Assembly (NCBI RefSeq): GCF_000720115.1
Contig: NZ_JOIR01000029.1
Span: 1-64,000, forward strand
DNA from: Streptomyces sp. NRRL F-2580
Lineage (GTDB): Bacteria; Actinomycetota; Actinomycetes; Streptomycetales; Streptomycetaceae
Direction: 5' to 3'
Length of the DNA stretch: 64,000 nucleotides
In this document: positions 54,342 through 63,767 of the stretch, one piece after another
Layout of the letters: each line of letters starts with the position of its first letter
Numbering within the stretch: position 1 is the first letter of the stretch
Notes under the pieces: model-generated
Told to the model about the DNA's origin: nothing
Seen by the model: only the letters and a program-made list of their open reading frames with translations
The model's database searches: none
Made by a program: the position numbers and the translations under genes

Positions 54342-54383
54342 CCCCTGCGGGCCGCTGCTGGGGCTCCGCCCCAGACCCCGTGC

Positions 54384-54430
54384 CTCAAACGCCGGCGGGG
54401 CTGGATCTTCCAGCCCCGCCGGCGTTTGAG
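54384..54430. terminator. 21-bp perfect stem from paired intergenic repeats
   Basis: Two oppositely oriented copies of the CTCAAACGCCGGCGGGGCTGG repeat meet with a 5-nt loop, giving a perfect 21-bp stem between convergent cysM and DUF488 genes. A GGGGCTCCGCCCC hairpin precedes it at 54359. A further inverted copy with a CCGGGTCCGGGCGGAGCCCGG hairpin lies at 54471-54514. They probably act as bidirectional terminators. Confidence 0.85.
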
Positions 54431-54514
54431 ACGCGGGCGCGGAGCGCCGTGTGGTGGCGCCGGGCACAATCCAGCCCGTCCGGCGTTTGAGGACCGGGTC
54501 CGGGCGGAGCCCGG

Positions 54515-54871
54515 TCAGTGGGACAGCCGCTCCGCCAGGATCGCCGCGTGGCTGGACGACGGGTCCTTGACCGCGGTCAGGAGGGTGAGCGGGCCCGCCT
54601 CGGCCAGCGAACGGAGCCGCGCCAGCTCGGCCACCGCCTCCGGCCCGGCCAGCTCCGCGAGGTACCGCTCCCGGAACTCCCCGGCGGAGCCACCCGCGTG
54701 GAACCACTTCCGCAGCTCCGCCGACGGCGTGACCGCCCTCGGCCACTCGTCCACCCCCGCCGCCTCCTTCGCCAGGCCCCGCGGCCAGAGCCGGTCCACC
54801 AGGACCCGCACCCCGTCCGCGCCCGGCTCCGGCGGGTCGTACACGCGCCGCAAGCGGATCCCCGGCTTCAC
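54515..54871 (-). CDS. DUF488 family protein
   Basis: The protein has 118 residues from the GTG at 54871, with GGGAGG 6 nt upstream. DUF488 pattern: RRVYDPPEPGADGVRVLVDRLWPRG, KWFHAGGSAGEFRERYLAEL and LTLLTAVKDPSSSHAAILAERL. The role is unknown. It overlaps the upstream gene by 4 bp (GTGA), forming a pair. Confidence 0.88.
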   Translation of the reverse strand: MKPGIRLRRVYDPPEPGADGVRVLVDRLWPRGLAKEAAGVDEWPRAVTPSAELRKWFHAGGSAGEFRERYLAELAGPEAVAELARLRSLAEAGPLTLLTAVKDPSSSHAAILAERLSH

Positions 54872-55287
54872 CGGCCGCCTCCCAGTCCCTTGATCTCGTC
54901 CCACAGCGCCGGATCCAGCATCCCCATCCGCGTCCGGAACTCCCACAGCGACACCTCCGCCGGCCGGTCCGCCTCCAGGAAGCCCGCCCGGCCCTGCGCC
55001 CCCACCGTCCCCGGGGGCAGCGGAATCACCCCGGCCCGCCGGTCGTCGTACTTCCCGGTGATCCACGCGACCCGCGCGCGGTGACCCCGTACCGTCTCGA
55101 CCGCGAGGACCAGACACGTACGCCCGTCCGCCAGGGACCACAGCTCCCCGGCGTGCGGATGCGGCGGCGGACCGGACCCGTGCGCCGGCGGGGCCCGGCG
55201 GGGGACACCCAGCCGCGCCCCGGCCACCAACGCCACCAGCGCCACGGCCACGACCGCAGCCACGGCGGGCCACCAGGACGTGTCCAT
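54868..55287 (-). CDS. Small membrane-anchored hypothetical protein
   Basis: The protein has 139 residues. One N-terminal membrane helix (about 5-26) is followed by a Pro-rich link and a beta-rich domain (ELWSLADGRTCLVLAVETVRG, RVAWITGKYDDRRAGVIPLP) and a C-terminal helix. The beta domain vaguely recalls SH3/PemK-like barrels but no motif confirms it. Coupled to the DUF488 gene. Confidence 0.7.
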   Translation of the reverse strand: MDTSWWPAVAAVVAVALVALVAGARLGVPRRAPPAHGSGPPPHPHAGELWSLADGRTCLVLAVETVRGHRARVAWITGKYDDRRAGVIPLPPGTVGAQGRAGFLEADRPAEVSLWEFRTRMGMLDPALWDEIKGLGGGR

Positions 55288-55527
55288 GTTTCGACCGTAG
55301 CCGTGCCGCCGGCACCCGGCACCCGGCGCGGCCGCACGGCGGGATGGGCACGGCGCATCTAGGCCCGCACACCTGACCGCTTGCCATTACTGGGTATGAG
55401 TGGTGCAGGCGGTGACTTCCCCCACAACGGCCCGCCGCGGAGGAGCGACCGGACGTTTCGCGCCTTACGCTCGACGCACGCACGGCCCGCATTCCGTCCA
55501 CGGACCGTCCACGGAGGTTCACGCTCC

Positions 55528-56280
55528 ATGAAGCTCACCGTCGTCGGCTGTTCGGGGTCGTTCCCGTCCGCGGAATCGGCCTGTTCGAGCTACCTCGTCG
55601 AGGCCGACGGCTTCCGGCTGCTCCTCGACATGGGCAACGGCGCCCTCGGGGACCTCCAGCGCCACTGCGGTCTCTACGACCTCGACGCGATCTTCCTGAG
55701 CCACCTGCACGCCGACCACTGCATCGACATGTGCGCGTACTTCGTCGCCCGTTTCTACCGGCACGAGGGCGGCCGCTGCGGCACCATCCCCGTCTACGGA
55801 CCCGAGGGCACCGAGCGGCGCCTGACCACCGCCTACGACGACGTCCCCGACGAGCGCTCGATGAGCGAGGTCTTCGACTTCCGCACCCTGAAGTCCGGAA
55901 GCTTCGAGATCGGCCCCTTCCAGATCCGCACCGAGCGCGTCGCCCACCCCGTCGAGTCCTACGGCATCCGCATCGAGCACGGCGGCCGCTCGCTCACGTA
56001 CTCCGGGGACACCGGCGCCTGCCCCGAGCTGGCGCTGCTCGCCGACGGCACCGACCTCTTCCTCTGCGAGGCCTCCTTCACGCACGGCAAGGAGGACATC
56101 CCGGACCTCCACCTCAACGGCCGCGAGGCCGGCGAGTACGCGCGCGGCGGCGATGTCGGCCGGCTCGTCCTCACGCACATCCCGCCGTGGACGGACGCGG
56201 CGCAGAACCTCGCCGACGCCCGCGCGGTCTACGACGGCCGGATCGACCTGGCGTACGCGGGCGCGGTCTACGAGATCTGA
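55528..56280 (+). CDS. MBL-fold metallo-hydrolase
   Basis: The protein has 250 residues from the ATG at 55528, with GGAGG upstream. The metallo-beta-lactamase motif is SHLHADHCID, with later His (HPVESYGI), SGDTGACPEL and LTHIPPW. Layout is similar to RNase Z/cyclic-phosphodiesterase-type enzymes; the substrate is unknown. Convergent with nagE2 across a terminator. Confidence 0.9.
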   Translation: MKLTVVGCSGSFPSAESACSSYLVEADGFRLLLDMGNGALGDLQRHCGLYDLDAIFLSHLHADHCIDMCAYFVARFYRHEGGRCGTIPVYGPEGTERRLTTAYDDVPDERSMSEVFDFRTLKSGSFEIGPFQIRTERVAHPVESYGIRIEHGGRSLTYSGDTGACPELALLADGTDLFLCEASFTHGKEDIPDLHLNGREAGEYARGGDVGRLVLTHIPPWTDAAQNLADARAVYDGRIDLAYAGAVYEI

Positions 56281-56323
56281 CGGATCGGTCAGATCCGACC
56301 GGTCGTACGGGCCTGAACACGCG

Positions 56324-56361
56324 GAAGCCCCCGCCCTCCCTTCCGGGAGTGCGGGGGCTTC
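56324..56361. terminator. Bidirectional terminator, MBL/nagE2
   Basis: An 11-bp perfect stem (GAAGCCCCCGC and complement) with a 16-nt loop lies between convergent genes. Confidence 0.8.
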
Positions 56362-56380
56362 GACGTGTGGGCGAGCGGGC

Positions 56381-57643
<1,263 letters not shown>

Positions 57644-57734
57644 AAGGTCCTCCAGTGGGCAAGGCGCCGCCAGAGGAAACGGGGACGGCGGCGTCTTCGA
57701 AAGGGGGGATACACGGGGGCTCGAACGCGCCTCG

Positions 57735-57762
57735 TGGTCTACACCAATTGTGGTGTAGACCA
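57735..57762. promoter_or_regulatory. Paired DasR-like sites upstream of nagE2
   Basis: TGGTCTACACCA (57735) and TGGTGTAGACCA (57751) are each one base from the dre core TGGTCTAGACCA and are reverse complements of each other, 16 bp apart. DasR represses GlcNAc uptake until glucosamine-6-phosphate accumulates. Confidence 0.8.
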
Positions 57763-57837
57763 GTTGTAACACGGTGAGGGTTAGATAAGGAACCTTCGAT
57801 TTCCTGTGGCCTGGATCACACGTCCCGGGGTATGCCG

Positions 57838-57869
57838 AAGGGCCCCCGGATCGTGATCCGGGGGCCCTT
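57838..57869. terminator. 15-bp stem terminator after nagE1
   Basis: A perfect stem of AAGGGCCCCCGGATC with its complement has a minimal loop, just beyond the nagE1 stop. Confidence 0.8.
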
Positions 57870-57900
57870 GACGGGCCGGGTTCCAACCTTGCCGGAGGGC

Positions 57901-59202
57901 TCAGGCCTTGGTGGTCTCCGACTCCATCGCCGCGATCTCCTCGTCCGATTCCCGGCCGGGCGTCGCGAGGTCGAACTTCGTGATCGCGAAGCGGAAGACG
58001 ACGTAGTAGACGAGCGCGAAGCACAGGCCGATCGGAACGATCAGCCAGGGCTTCGTCGCCAGCTTCCAGTTGATGACGTAGTCGATCAGGCCCGCCGAGA
58101 AGCTGAAGCCGTCGTGGACGCCCAGAGCCCAGGTCACCGCCATGGACACACCCGTCAGCACCGCGTGCACCGCGTACAGTGCCGGCGCGACGAAGAGGAA
58201 CGAGTACTCCAGCGGCTCGGTGATCCCGGTGACGAACGAGGTCAGAGCCACCGACAGCATCAGGCCGCCGACCTCCTTGCGCCGCTGCGGCTTCGCGCAG
58301 TGCGTGATCGCCAGCGCCGCCGCCGGCAGCGCGAACATCATGATGGGGAAGAAGCCCGACAGGAAGAGGCCCGCGTCCGGGTCGCCGTGCAGGAACATGT
58401 TGATGTCGCCGTGGTACGTCTTCCCGTCCGGCGCCGTGTACGACCCGAACTGGAACCACATCGGCACGTTCAGGAACTGGTGCAGGCCGATCACCAGCAG
58501 CGCGCGGTTCGCGACACCGAAGATGCCCCCGCCCCACGAGCCCAGACCGCGCAGCCAGTCGGAGAAGCTCTCCAGCCCGGCGCCGACCGGCGGCCAGATC
58601 CACAGGCAGAGCGCGGCGAAGGCGATGGCGGCGAAGGACGTGATGATCGGGACCAGCCGCCGGCCGTTGAAGAAGCCGAGCCAGTCCACCAGCTTCACCC
58701 GGTGGTAGCGCTGCCACAGCCAGGCCGCCAGCAGCCCCATGATGATGCCGCCGAAGACGCCCGGGTTCTGGTAGGTGAACGCGATGAACGTGTCGTCCTG
58801 CCCCAGGCAGCCGCCCCCGACGTTCCGACTGCCCTCCGGGCACGCGTTCGGGAACGCGTGCAGCACCCCCCGGTAGACGAGGAAGCCGGCCGTGGCCGCG
58901 AGGGCGGTCGAACCGTCCGCCTTCTTCGCCATGCCGATGGCGACGCCGATGCAGAAGAGGAGGGGAAGGCCGAGATCGGGGTCGAGCAGCGCCCCGCCCG
59001 CGCCCGCCATCACGCTGGCGACGTCCGTCCACCGCAAGCCGTCCTTGCCGAAGACGTCCGGCTGCCCCAGCCGCAACAGGATGCCTGCCGCGGGCAGTAC
59101 GGCGATCGGGAGCTGAAGGCTCCGCCCCATCTTCTGCAGTCCCTGGAACAGGTTGTTCCGCCACGACGGGCGTGGTGCTGCTTTGGAGATGCTCGCGCTC
59201 AT
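57901..59202 (-). CDS. nagE1: PTS GlcNAc permease EIIC (NagE1-like)
   Basis: The protein has 433 residues from the ATG at 59202, preceded by GGGAGGA. It is a paralogue of the neighbouring EIIC: LPIAVLPAAGILLRLG, GFFPIMMFALPAAALAI and GITEPLEYSFLF. It carries an extra segment (residues about 125-150, ACPEGSRNVGGGCLGQDD) with two Cys that nagE2 lacks, probably an extracytoplasmic loop. Divergent from nagF with a shared DasR-like site at 59254-59269. Confidence 0.92.
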   Translation of the reverse strand: MSASISKAAPRPSWRNNLFQGLQKMGRSLQLPIAVLPAAGILLRLGQPDVFGKDGLRWTDVASVMAGAGGALLDPDLGLPLLFCIGVAIGMAKKADGSTALAATAGFLVYRGVLHAFPNACPEGSRNVGGGCLGQDDTFIAFTYQNPGVFGGIIMGLLAAWLWQRYHRVKLVDWLGFFNGRRLVPIITSFAAIAFAALCLWIWPPVGAGLESFSDWLRGLGSWGGGIFGVANRALLVIGLHQFLNVPMWFQFGSYTAPDGKTYHGDINMFLHGDPDAGLFLSGFFPIMMFALPAAALAITHCAKPQRRKEVGGLMLSVALTSFVTGITEPLEYSFLFVAPALYAVHAVLTGVSMAVTWALGVHDGFSFSAGLIDYVINWKLATKPWLIVPIGLCFALVYYVVFRFAITKFDLATPGRESDEEIAAMESETTKA

Positions 59203-59253
59203 CGGAGTCCTCCCTGACGGGCCCGTTTTTGGCTGCCGCAACACTTACGGCAC

Positions 59254-59269
59254 ACTGGTGTAGACCAGT
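59254..59269. promoter_or_regulatory. DasR-like site between nagE1 and nagF
   Basis: ACTGGTGTAGACCAGT differs by one base from the dre consensus ACTGGTCTAGACCAGT. It lies 52 bp upstream of nagE1 and 164 bp upstream of nagF, in their divergent promoter region. Confidence 0.88.
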
Positions 59270-59432
59270 TGTGGGCAGGTTGCTGCTGACCGTCATCATT
59301 CGGCAGGGACCGGTCACGCGCTCGCGTAGATGCGCCAACCGTGCGTTACCGTGACAAAGCAGACCGCACGGGTGGCTCTCCATGTACCGGCCGCGCCGAG
59401 ACTCGTTCTTCGAAACACTCAGGGAGAAACAC

Positions 59433-59666
59433 ATGGCCACCAAGGCTGAGAAGATCGTCGCCGGGCTCGGCGGCATCGACAACATCGAAGAGGTCGAGGG
59501 CTGCATCACCCGCCTGCGCACCGAGGTCGTCAACCCCGACCTCGTCGACGAGGCCGCACTCAAGGCCGCCGGCGCCCACGGCGTCGTCAAGATGGGCACC
59601 GCCATCCAGGTCGTCATCGGCACCGACGCCGACCCGATCGCCGCCGACATCGAAGACATGATGTGA
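59433..59666 (+). CDS. nagF: PTS EIIB component NagF
   Basis: The protein has 77 residues from the ATG at 59433, with AGGGAG upstream. It is a stand-alone EIIB of the glucose family. The phosphorylated Cys24 lies in EGCITRLR, and KMGTAIQVVIG completes the fold. It passes phosphate from EIIA to GlcNAc during uptake by NagE. A terminator follows at 59696. Confidence 0.95.
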   Translation: MATKAEKIVAGLGGIDNIEEVEGCITRLRTEVVNPDLVDEAALKAAGAHGVVKMGTAIQVVIGTDADPIAADIEDMM

Positions 59667-59695
59667 TCCGCACCCCCTAGGACGCTTCACACATC

Positions 59696-59728
59696 GGACC
59701 CCGTCCCGGAACCACCCGGACGGGGTCC
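59696..59728 (+). terminator. nagF terminator
   Basis: An 11-bp stem (GGACCCCGTCC and complement) with an 11-nt loop precedes the rph gene. Confidence 0.75.
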
Positions 59729-59761
59729 TCGCGTTCCACCGCAGGGACTAGGCTCGGAGCC

Positions 59762-60487
<726 letters not shown>

Positions 60488-60545
60488 GCGCGTGTCCGCT
60501 CCCCTGGGCGGCAACCGCCGGGCCCGGCCCGGCGTCTAGCACAAC

Positions 60546-60577
60546 ACGGGCGCACGGTGTCACAGCCGTGCGCCCGT
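60546..60577 (+). terminator. rph terminator
   Basis: A 12-bp stem (ACGGGCGCACGG and complement) with an 8-nt loop lies between rph and the lipoprotein. Confidence 0.75.
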
Positions 60578-60612
60578 CCACGCATCCGAATCCTGTTTCC
60601 CGGGGGAACCGC

Positions 60613-60993
60613 ATGAAGCTCCGCATCGCGGCCATAGCCGTGGCCGCCGTACTGACCGTCCCGGCCCTGTCCGCCTGCGACGCGATCTCCACGGCGATGG
60701 ACTGCGCGAACACGGCGGTGGCCATCACCGACGGCGCGAACGACCTCCAGCAGGCGGTCTCCCAGGCGGGCAACAGCCCCCAGGACGCCCAGAACGCGCT
60801 CAACCAGATCGAGGCGAACCTCAAGAAGATCGGCGACCAGACGGACAACGCCGACCTGGGCAAGGCCATCACCTCGATGAACACGGCGGTCAAGAACGTC
60901 CGCGCCTCCATCGAGAGCGGCAACACCGTCCCGGACATCCAGCCCGTCGCCGACGCGGCCGGCGAGATCTCCAAGGTCTGCACCCCGGGATAA
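60613..60993 (+). CDS. Small putative lipoprotein
   Basis: The protein has 126 residues. The signal peptide has lipobox LSAC (Cys22). The mature helical region is rich in Asn/Gln/Ala (NDLQQAVSQAGNSPQDAQNA) with repeated heptad-like spacing, and two further Cys. The family is unrecognised. It lies 7 bp before rdgB and may be co-transcribed. Confidence 0.78.
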   Translation: MKLRIAAIAVAAVLTVPALSACDAISTAMDCANTAVAITDGANDLQQAVSQAGNSPQDAQNALNQIEANLKKIGDQTDNADLGKAITSMNTAVKNVRASIESGNTVPDIQPVADAAGEISKVCTPG

Positions 60994-61000
60994 TGGGCGC

Positions 61001-61615
61001 ATGACCTCGACGCCCAGCCGCCTGATCCTGGCCACCCGCAACGCGGGCAAAGTCTCCGAGCTCCACGCCATCCTGTCCGAAGCCGGCCTGCCGCACGAGC
61101 TGGTCGGCGCGGACGCGTACCCGGAGATCCCGGACGTCAAGGAGACCGGGGTCACCTTCGCCGAGAACGCCCTCCTGAAGGCCCACGCCCTCGCGCAAGC
61201 CACCGGGCTCCCGGCCGTCGCCGACGACTCCGGCCTCTGCGTGGACGTCCTGAACGGCGCCCCCGGCATCTTCTCCGCCCGCTGGGCCGGCGCGCACGGC
61301 GACGACAAGGCCAACCTCGACCTGCTGCTGGCCCAGCTCGGCGACATCGCCGACGAGCACCGCGGCGCCCACTTCTTCTGCGCGGCCGCCCTCGCCCTGC
61401 CCGACGGCACGGAACGCGTGGTCGAGGGCCGCCTCCTGGGCACCCTCCGCCACACCCCGTCCGGCACGGGCGGCTTCGGCTACGACCCGATCCTCCAGCC
61501 CCTGGGCGAATCCCGCACCTGCGCCGAACTCACCCCGGCCGAGAAGAACGCCATCTCCCACCGAGGACAAGCCTTCCGCGCCCTCGTCCCGGTGGTCCGC
61601 GACCTCCTGGGCTGA
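61001..61615 (+). CDS. rdgB: XTP/dITP pyrophosphatase
   Basis: Removes non-canonical purine triphosphates. The protein has 204 residues. RdgB/HAM1 hallmarks: LILATRNAGKVSEL, ETGVTFAENALLKA, AVADDSGLCVDVL, GGFGYDPIL and AISHRGQAFRAL. rph-rdgB adjacency is typical of actinobacteria. Ends at a palindromic terminator. Confidence 0.97.
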   Translation: MTSTPSRLILATRNAGKVSELHAILSEAGLPHELVGADAYPEIPDVKETGVTFAENALLKAHALAQATGLPAVADDSGLCVDVLNGAPGIFSARWAGAHGDDKANLDLLLAQLGDIADEHRGAHFFCAAALALPDGTERVVEGRLLGTLRHTPSGTGGFGYDPILQPLGESRTCAELTPAEKNAISHRGQAFRALVPVVRDLLG

Positions 61616-61628
61616 CCCTGCGCATGAG

Positions 61629-61666
61629 AACGGCCTGCGAATCGAAGCTTCGATTCGCAGGCCGTT
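61629..61666. terminator. 38-bp perfect palindrome terminator
   Basis: A 19+19 bp perfect inverted repeat is centred on GAAGCTTC. It extends into TT on the + side and lies between rdgB (+) and tRNA-Leu (-), so it probably ends both. Confidence 0.85.
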
Positions 61667-61670
61667 TTGG

Positions 61671-61754
61671 TGCGGCGGAAGGGATTCGAACCCTCAAGCC
61701 GTTTCACGGGCCACAGATCCTAAGTCTGCTGCGTCGCCGTTGCGCCACCGCCGC
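61671..61754 (-). tRNA. tRNA-Leu (TAG)
   Basis: It is 84 nt long, with acceptor stem GCGGCGG/CCGCCGC, anticodon loop CTTAGGA (anticodon TAG, reads CUA/CUG), a long variable arm as in class II tRNAs, and T-loop TTCGAAT. CCA is not encoded. Its 5' 35 nt overlap the end of the HNH gene. Confidence 0.92.
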
Positions 61755-62295
61755 TAGCCGCCTGCCATGATAGCGGCAGCGGCTGTGGCTGTTCGAGCAA
61801 GATCAGCGTGTGGGGTCGGGGCGACGTCCAACGGCACCAGGTGCTGGTCGTCGCATGGCAGTTGGGGCACAGGAGCCGCAGGTTCTCGCGGCGGTCGTCA
61901 CTCCGGTCGCCGTTGATGTGGTCGACCTCAAGCGTCATGGGTCGCCCGCACCACTCGGGCGGGCTTCCGCAACAGGCGCAGCGCTCAGGGGTTCCGATCT
62001 CCCGAAGGGCGCGGCGCAGGAGCGAGGTACGCGTCCGCTGCCCTCCCGTCCGTTGGACGAGGATCTCTTCTGCGGCCTTGGCCGGTCCGGGTCGGGTTGT
62101 GCCGCGCTGGTGCCCCTGGCCGAGGAAGTGCGATGTGTCGTGCGCTTCCTCGGCGATCCATGCACGCAAGTGGCCGCGTTGCCCGCCGTGGTCGGGGAAA
62201 CCCAGGAGCCGTAGTGTTCCGGCGATGCTGACCGAGTCGGCGATCGCCTGCGCCAGCTCTTCTCGCGACGGGCGGTCGTGGCGCCGGCTGTTCAT
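61720..62295 (-). CDS. HNH endonuclease beside tRNA-Leu
   Basis: The protein has 191 residues from the ATG at 62295. A helical DNA-binding-like N-terminus (LAQAIADSVSIAGTLRLLGF) is followed by an HNH nuclease: CACCG, MTLEVDHINGDRSDDRRENLRL and LCPNCHATTS, with zinc Cys pairs and catalytic His-Asn-His. The reading frame runs 35 bp into tRNA-Leu, so the last ~11 residues are encoded by tRNA sequence. It resembles phage-type HNH enzymes and homing nucleases. Translationally coupled to the decayed paralogue upstream. Confidence 0.85.
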   Translation of the reverse strand: MNSRRHDRPSREELAQAIADSVSIAGTLRLLGFPDHGGQRGHLRAWIAEEAHDTSHFLGQGHQRGTTRPGPAKAAEEILVQRTGGQRTRTSLLRRALREIGTPERCACCGSPPEWCGRPMTLEVDHINGDRSDDRRENLRLLCPNCHATTSTWCRWTSPRPHTLILLEQPQPLPLSWQAASGGGATATQQT

Positions 62296-62689
62296 CGGCG
62301 CCCCTTGCCCCGGCCGCGGTACGAGTCCGTCGTGGAGTGGCAGTTCGGGCACACCAGCCGAAGGTTCTCCGCGTGTCGATGCCGAGCGCGCGGACCTTGC
62401 GGCTGATGTGCGTGTGATGCCCGCCGACCGCATCGAGCCCCAGGCGTCTCAGGACCTCGCACATGTTGCGGGAGGTGCTTACCGCCTCCTGTAGGAGTTT
62501 CCGGGTCCAGCGGTTCCCGTCGCGCTCGAAGTGGGAGACGTCCACGCCGAGCTGGTTCATGCGCCTGCGTATGTACTCGCGCGAGCCGCTCTTCGGGTCG
62601 ACCCCCAGCCGTTCCAGTGCTTCCGTCAGCGTGCGCGACGTGCTCGCGGCCTCCGTGAGGCGTTCCCTCGTGTACGGGCTGACCGGCAT
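62292..62689 (-). pseudogene. Decayed HNH endonuclease paralogue
   Basis: The ATG at 62689 (with GGAGGGG upstream) opens two tandem helical DNA-binding repeats (LTEAASTSRTLTEALERLGV; LQEAVSTSRNMCEVLRRLGL). At about 62371 the frame jumps. The next bases encode, in another frame, HAENLRLVCPNCHSTTDSY, the tail of an HNH domain, ending RGRGKGRR at 62292. The HNH core with the first Cys pair and catalytic His is gone. An internal deletion therefore removed the active site and shifted frame. Its original stop overlaps the next gene's ATG. Confidence 0.8.
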
Positions 62690-62831
62690 CGGGCCCCTCC
62701 ATCCCTCGGCCGCCTGTGCGGCGCTCGTATGGAGTAACGGAGCGATGGTCGGGGCGGTTACGGGCGGTTTCGTCCGATAAGCGGAGCGACCCGCCCCGAT
62801 TGGGGGCGGGCCGCTGCGGGGGTGGGGTGGG

Positions 62832-63299
62832 TCAGACGCCCAGGTCCTTGATGATCTTGGCTACGTGGCCCGTGGCCTTGACGTTGTAGAAGGCGTGCTC
62901 GACCTTGCCCTCCTCGTCGACCACCACCGTGGAGCGGATGACCCCGGTGACCGTCTTGCCGTAGAGCTTCTTCTCGCCGTACGCGCCGTACGCCGTCAGG
63001 GTCGCCTTCTCCGGGTCGCCGACCAGGGTGACCTTCAGGTGCTCCTTCTCGCGGAACTTCGCGAGCTTCTCCGGCTTGTCCGGGGAGACGCCGATGACGT
63101 CGTAGCCGGCCGTCGCCAGGACGTCCAGATTGTCCGTGAAGTCGCACGCCTGCTTGGTGCAGCCAGGGGTCAGGGCGGCCGGGTAGAAGTAGACGATCAC
63201 CTTGCGGCCCTTGTGGTCGGCGAGCGAGACCTCGTTGCCGTCCGCGTCGGGCAGGGTGAAGGCGGGGGCGGGGTCGCCCGGCTGAAGTCGCTCGCTCAT
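62832..63299 (-). CDS. bcp: Thioredoxin-dependent peroxiredoxin Bcp
   Basis: Reduces peroxides using thioredoxin. The protein has 155 residues. Peroxidatic Cys47 and resolving Cys52 in TPGCTKQACDF; GDPAPAFTLPDADGNEVSL at the N-terminus. Typical atypical-2-Cys BCP/PrxQ length. Divergent from the DUF3618 gene. Confidence 0.95.
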   Translation of the reverse strand: MSERLQPGDPAPAFTLPDADGNEVSLADHKGRKVIVYFYPAALTPGCTKQACDFTDNLDVLATAGYDVIGVSPDKPEKLAKFREKEHLKVTLVGDPEKATLTAYGAYGEKKLYGKTVTGVIRSTVVVDEEGKVEHAFYNVKATGHVAKIIKDLGV

Positions 63300-63403
63300 C
63301 TGGACAGTCTCCTCAAGAGGGGATCGGTACGTCCCGAGACTAAGCTGACAGACTGTTCACCGGGGACTACCCCCCACCGGACCACGACGACGGAGGCAGC
63401 GCG

Positions 63404-63724
63404 GTGCCCGAAGCCAGGACCCCCGCACAGATCGAGGCGGACATCGTCCGCCGCCGCGAACAGCTCGCCGAGACGCTCGACGAGATCGGCGTGCGCGTGC
63501 ACCCGAAGACGATCATCGGGGATGCGCGGGCCAAGGTCGTCTCGACCGTCGACCACACGGCCGGGCGGGCCTTCGCCGCGGTGAACCGTGTCGTGACGGA
63601 CCTGCGGGACGGCCTGCGCCACGAAGACGGGACTCCGCGTCTCGAGCGGATCGTGCCGGTCGCCCTACTCGCGGTGGGTGTGGTCGGTGTGCTTGTCCTG
63701 TCGGCACGACGCAGGCGCGCGTGA
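63404..63724 (+). CDS. DUF3618 membrane protein
   Basis: The protein has 106 residues from the GTG at 63404. Helical N-terminus with the DUF3618 pattern TPAQIEADIVRRREQLAETLDEI; one C-terminal membrane helix (about 84-101) ending ARRRRA. The function is unknown; common in actinobacteria. Confidence 0.87.
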   Translation: MPEARTPAQIEADIVRRREQLAETLDEIGVRVHPKTIIGDARAKVVSTVDHTAGRAFAAVNRVVTDLRDGLRHEDGTPRLERIVPVALLAVGVVGVLVLSARRRRA

Positions 63725-63767
63725 CCCTGAGCGGCACGGAGCGGGCGCGGACAGGTAGGTTCGGGGC

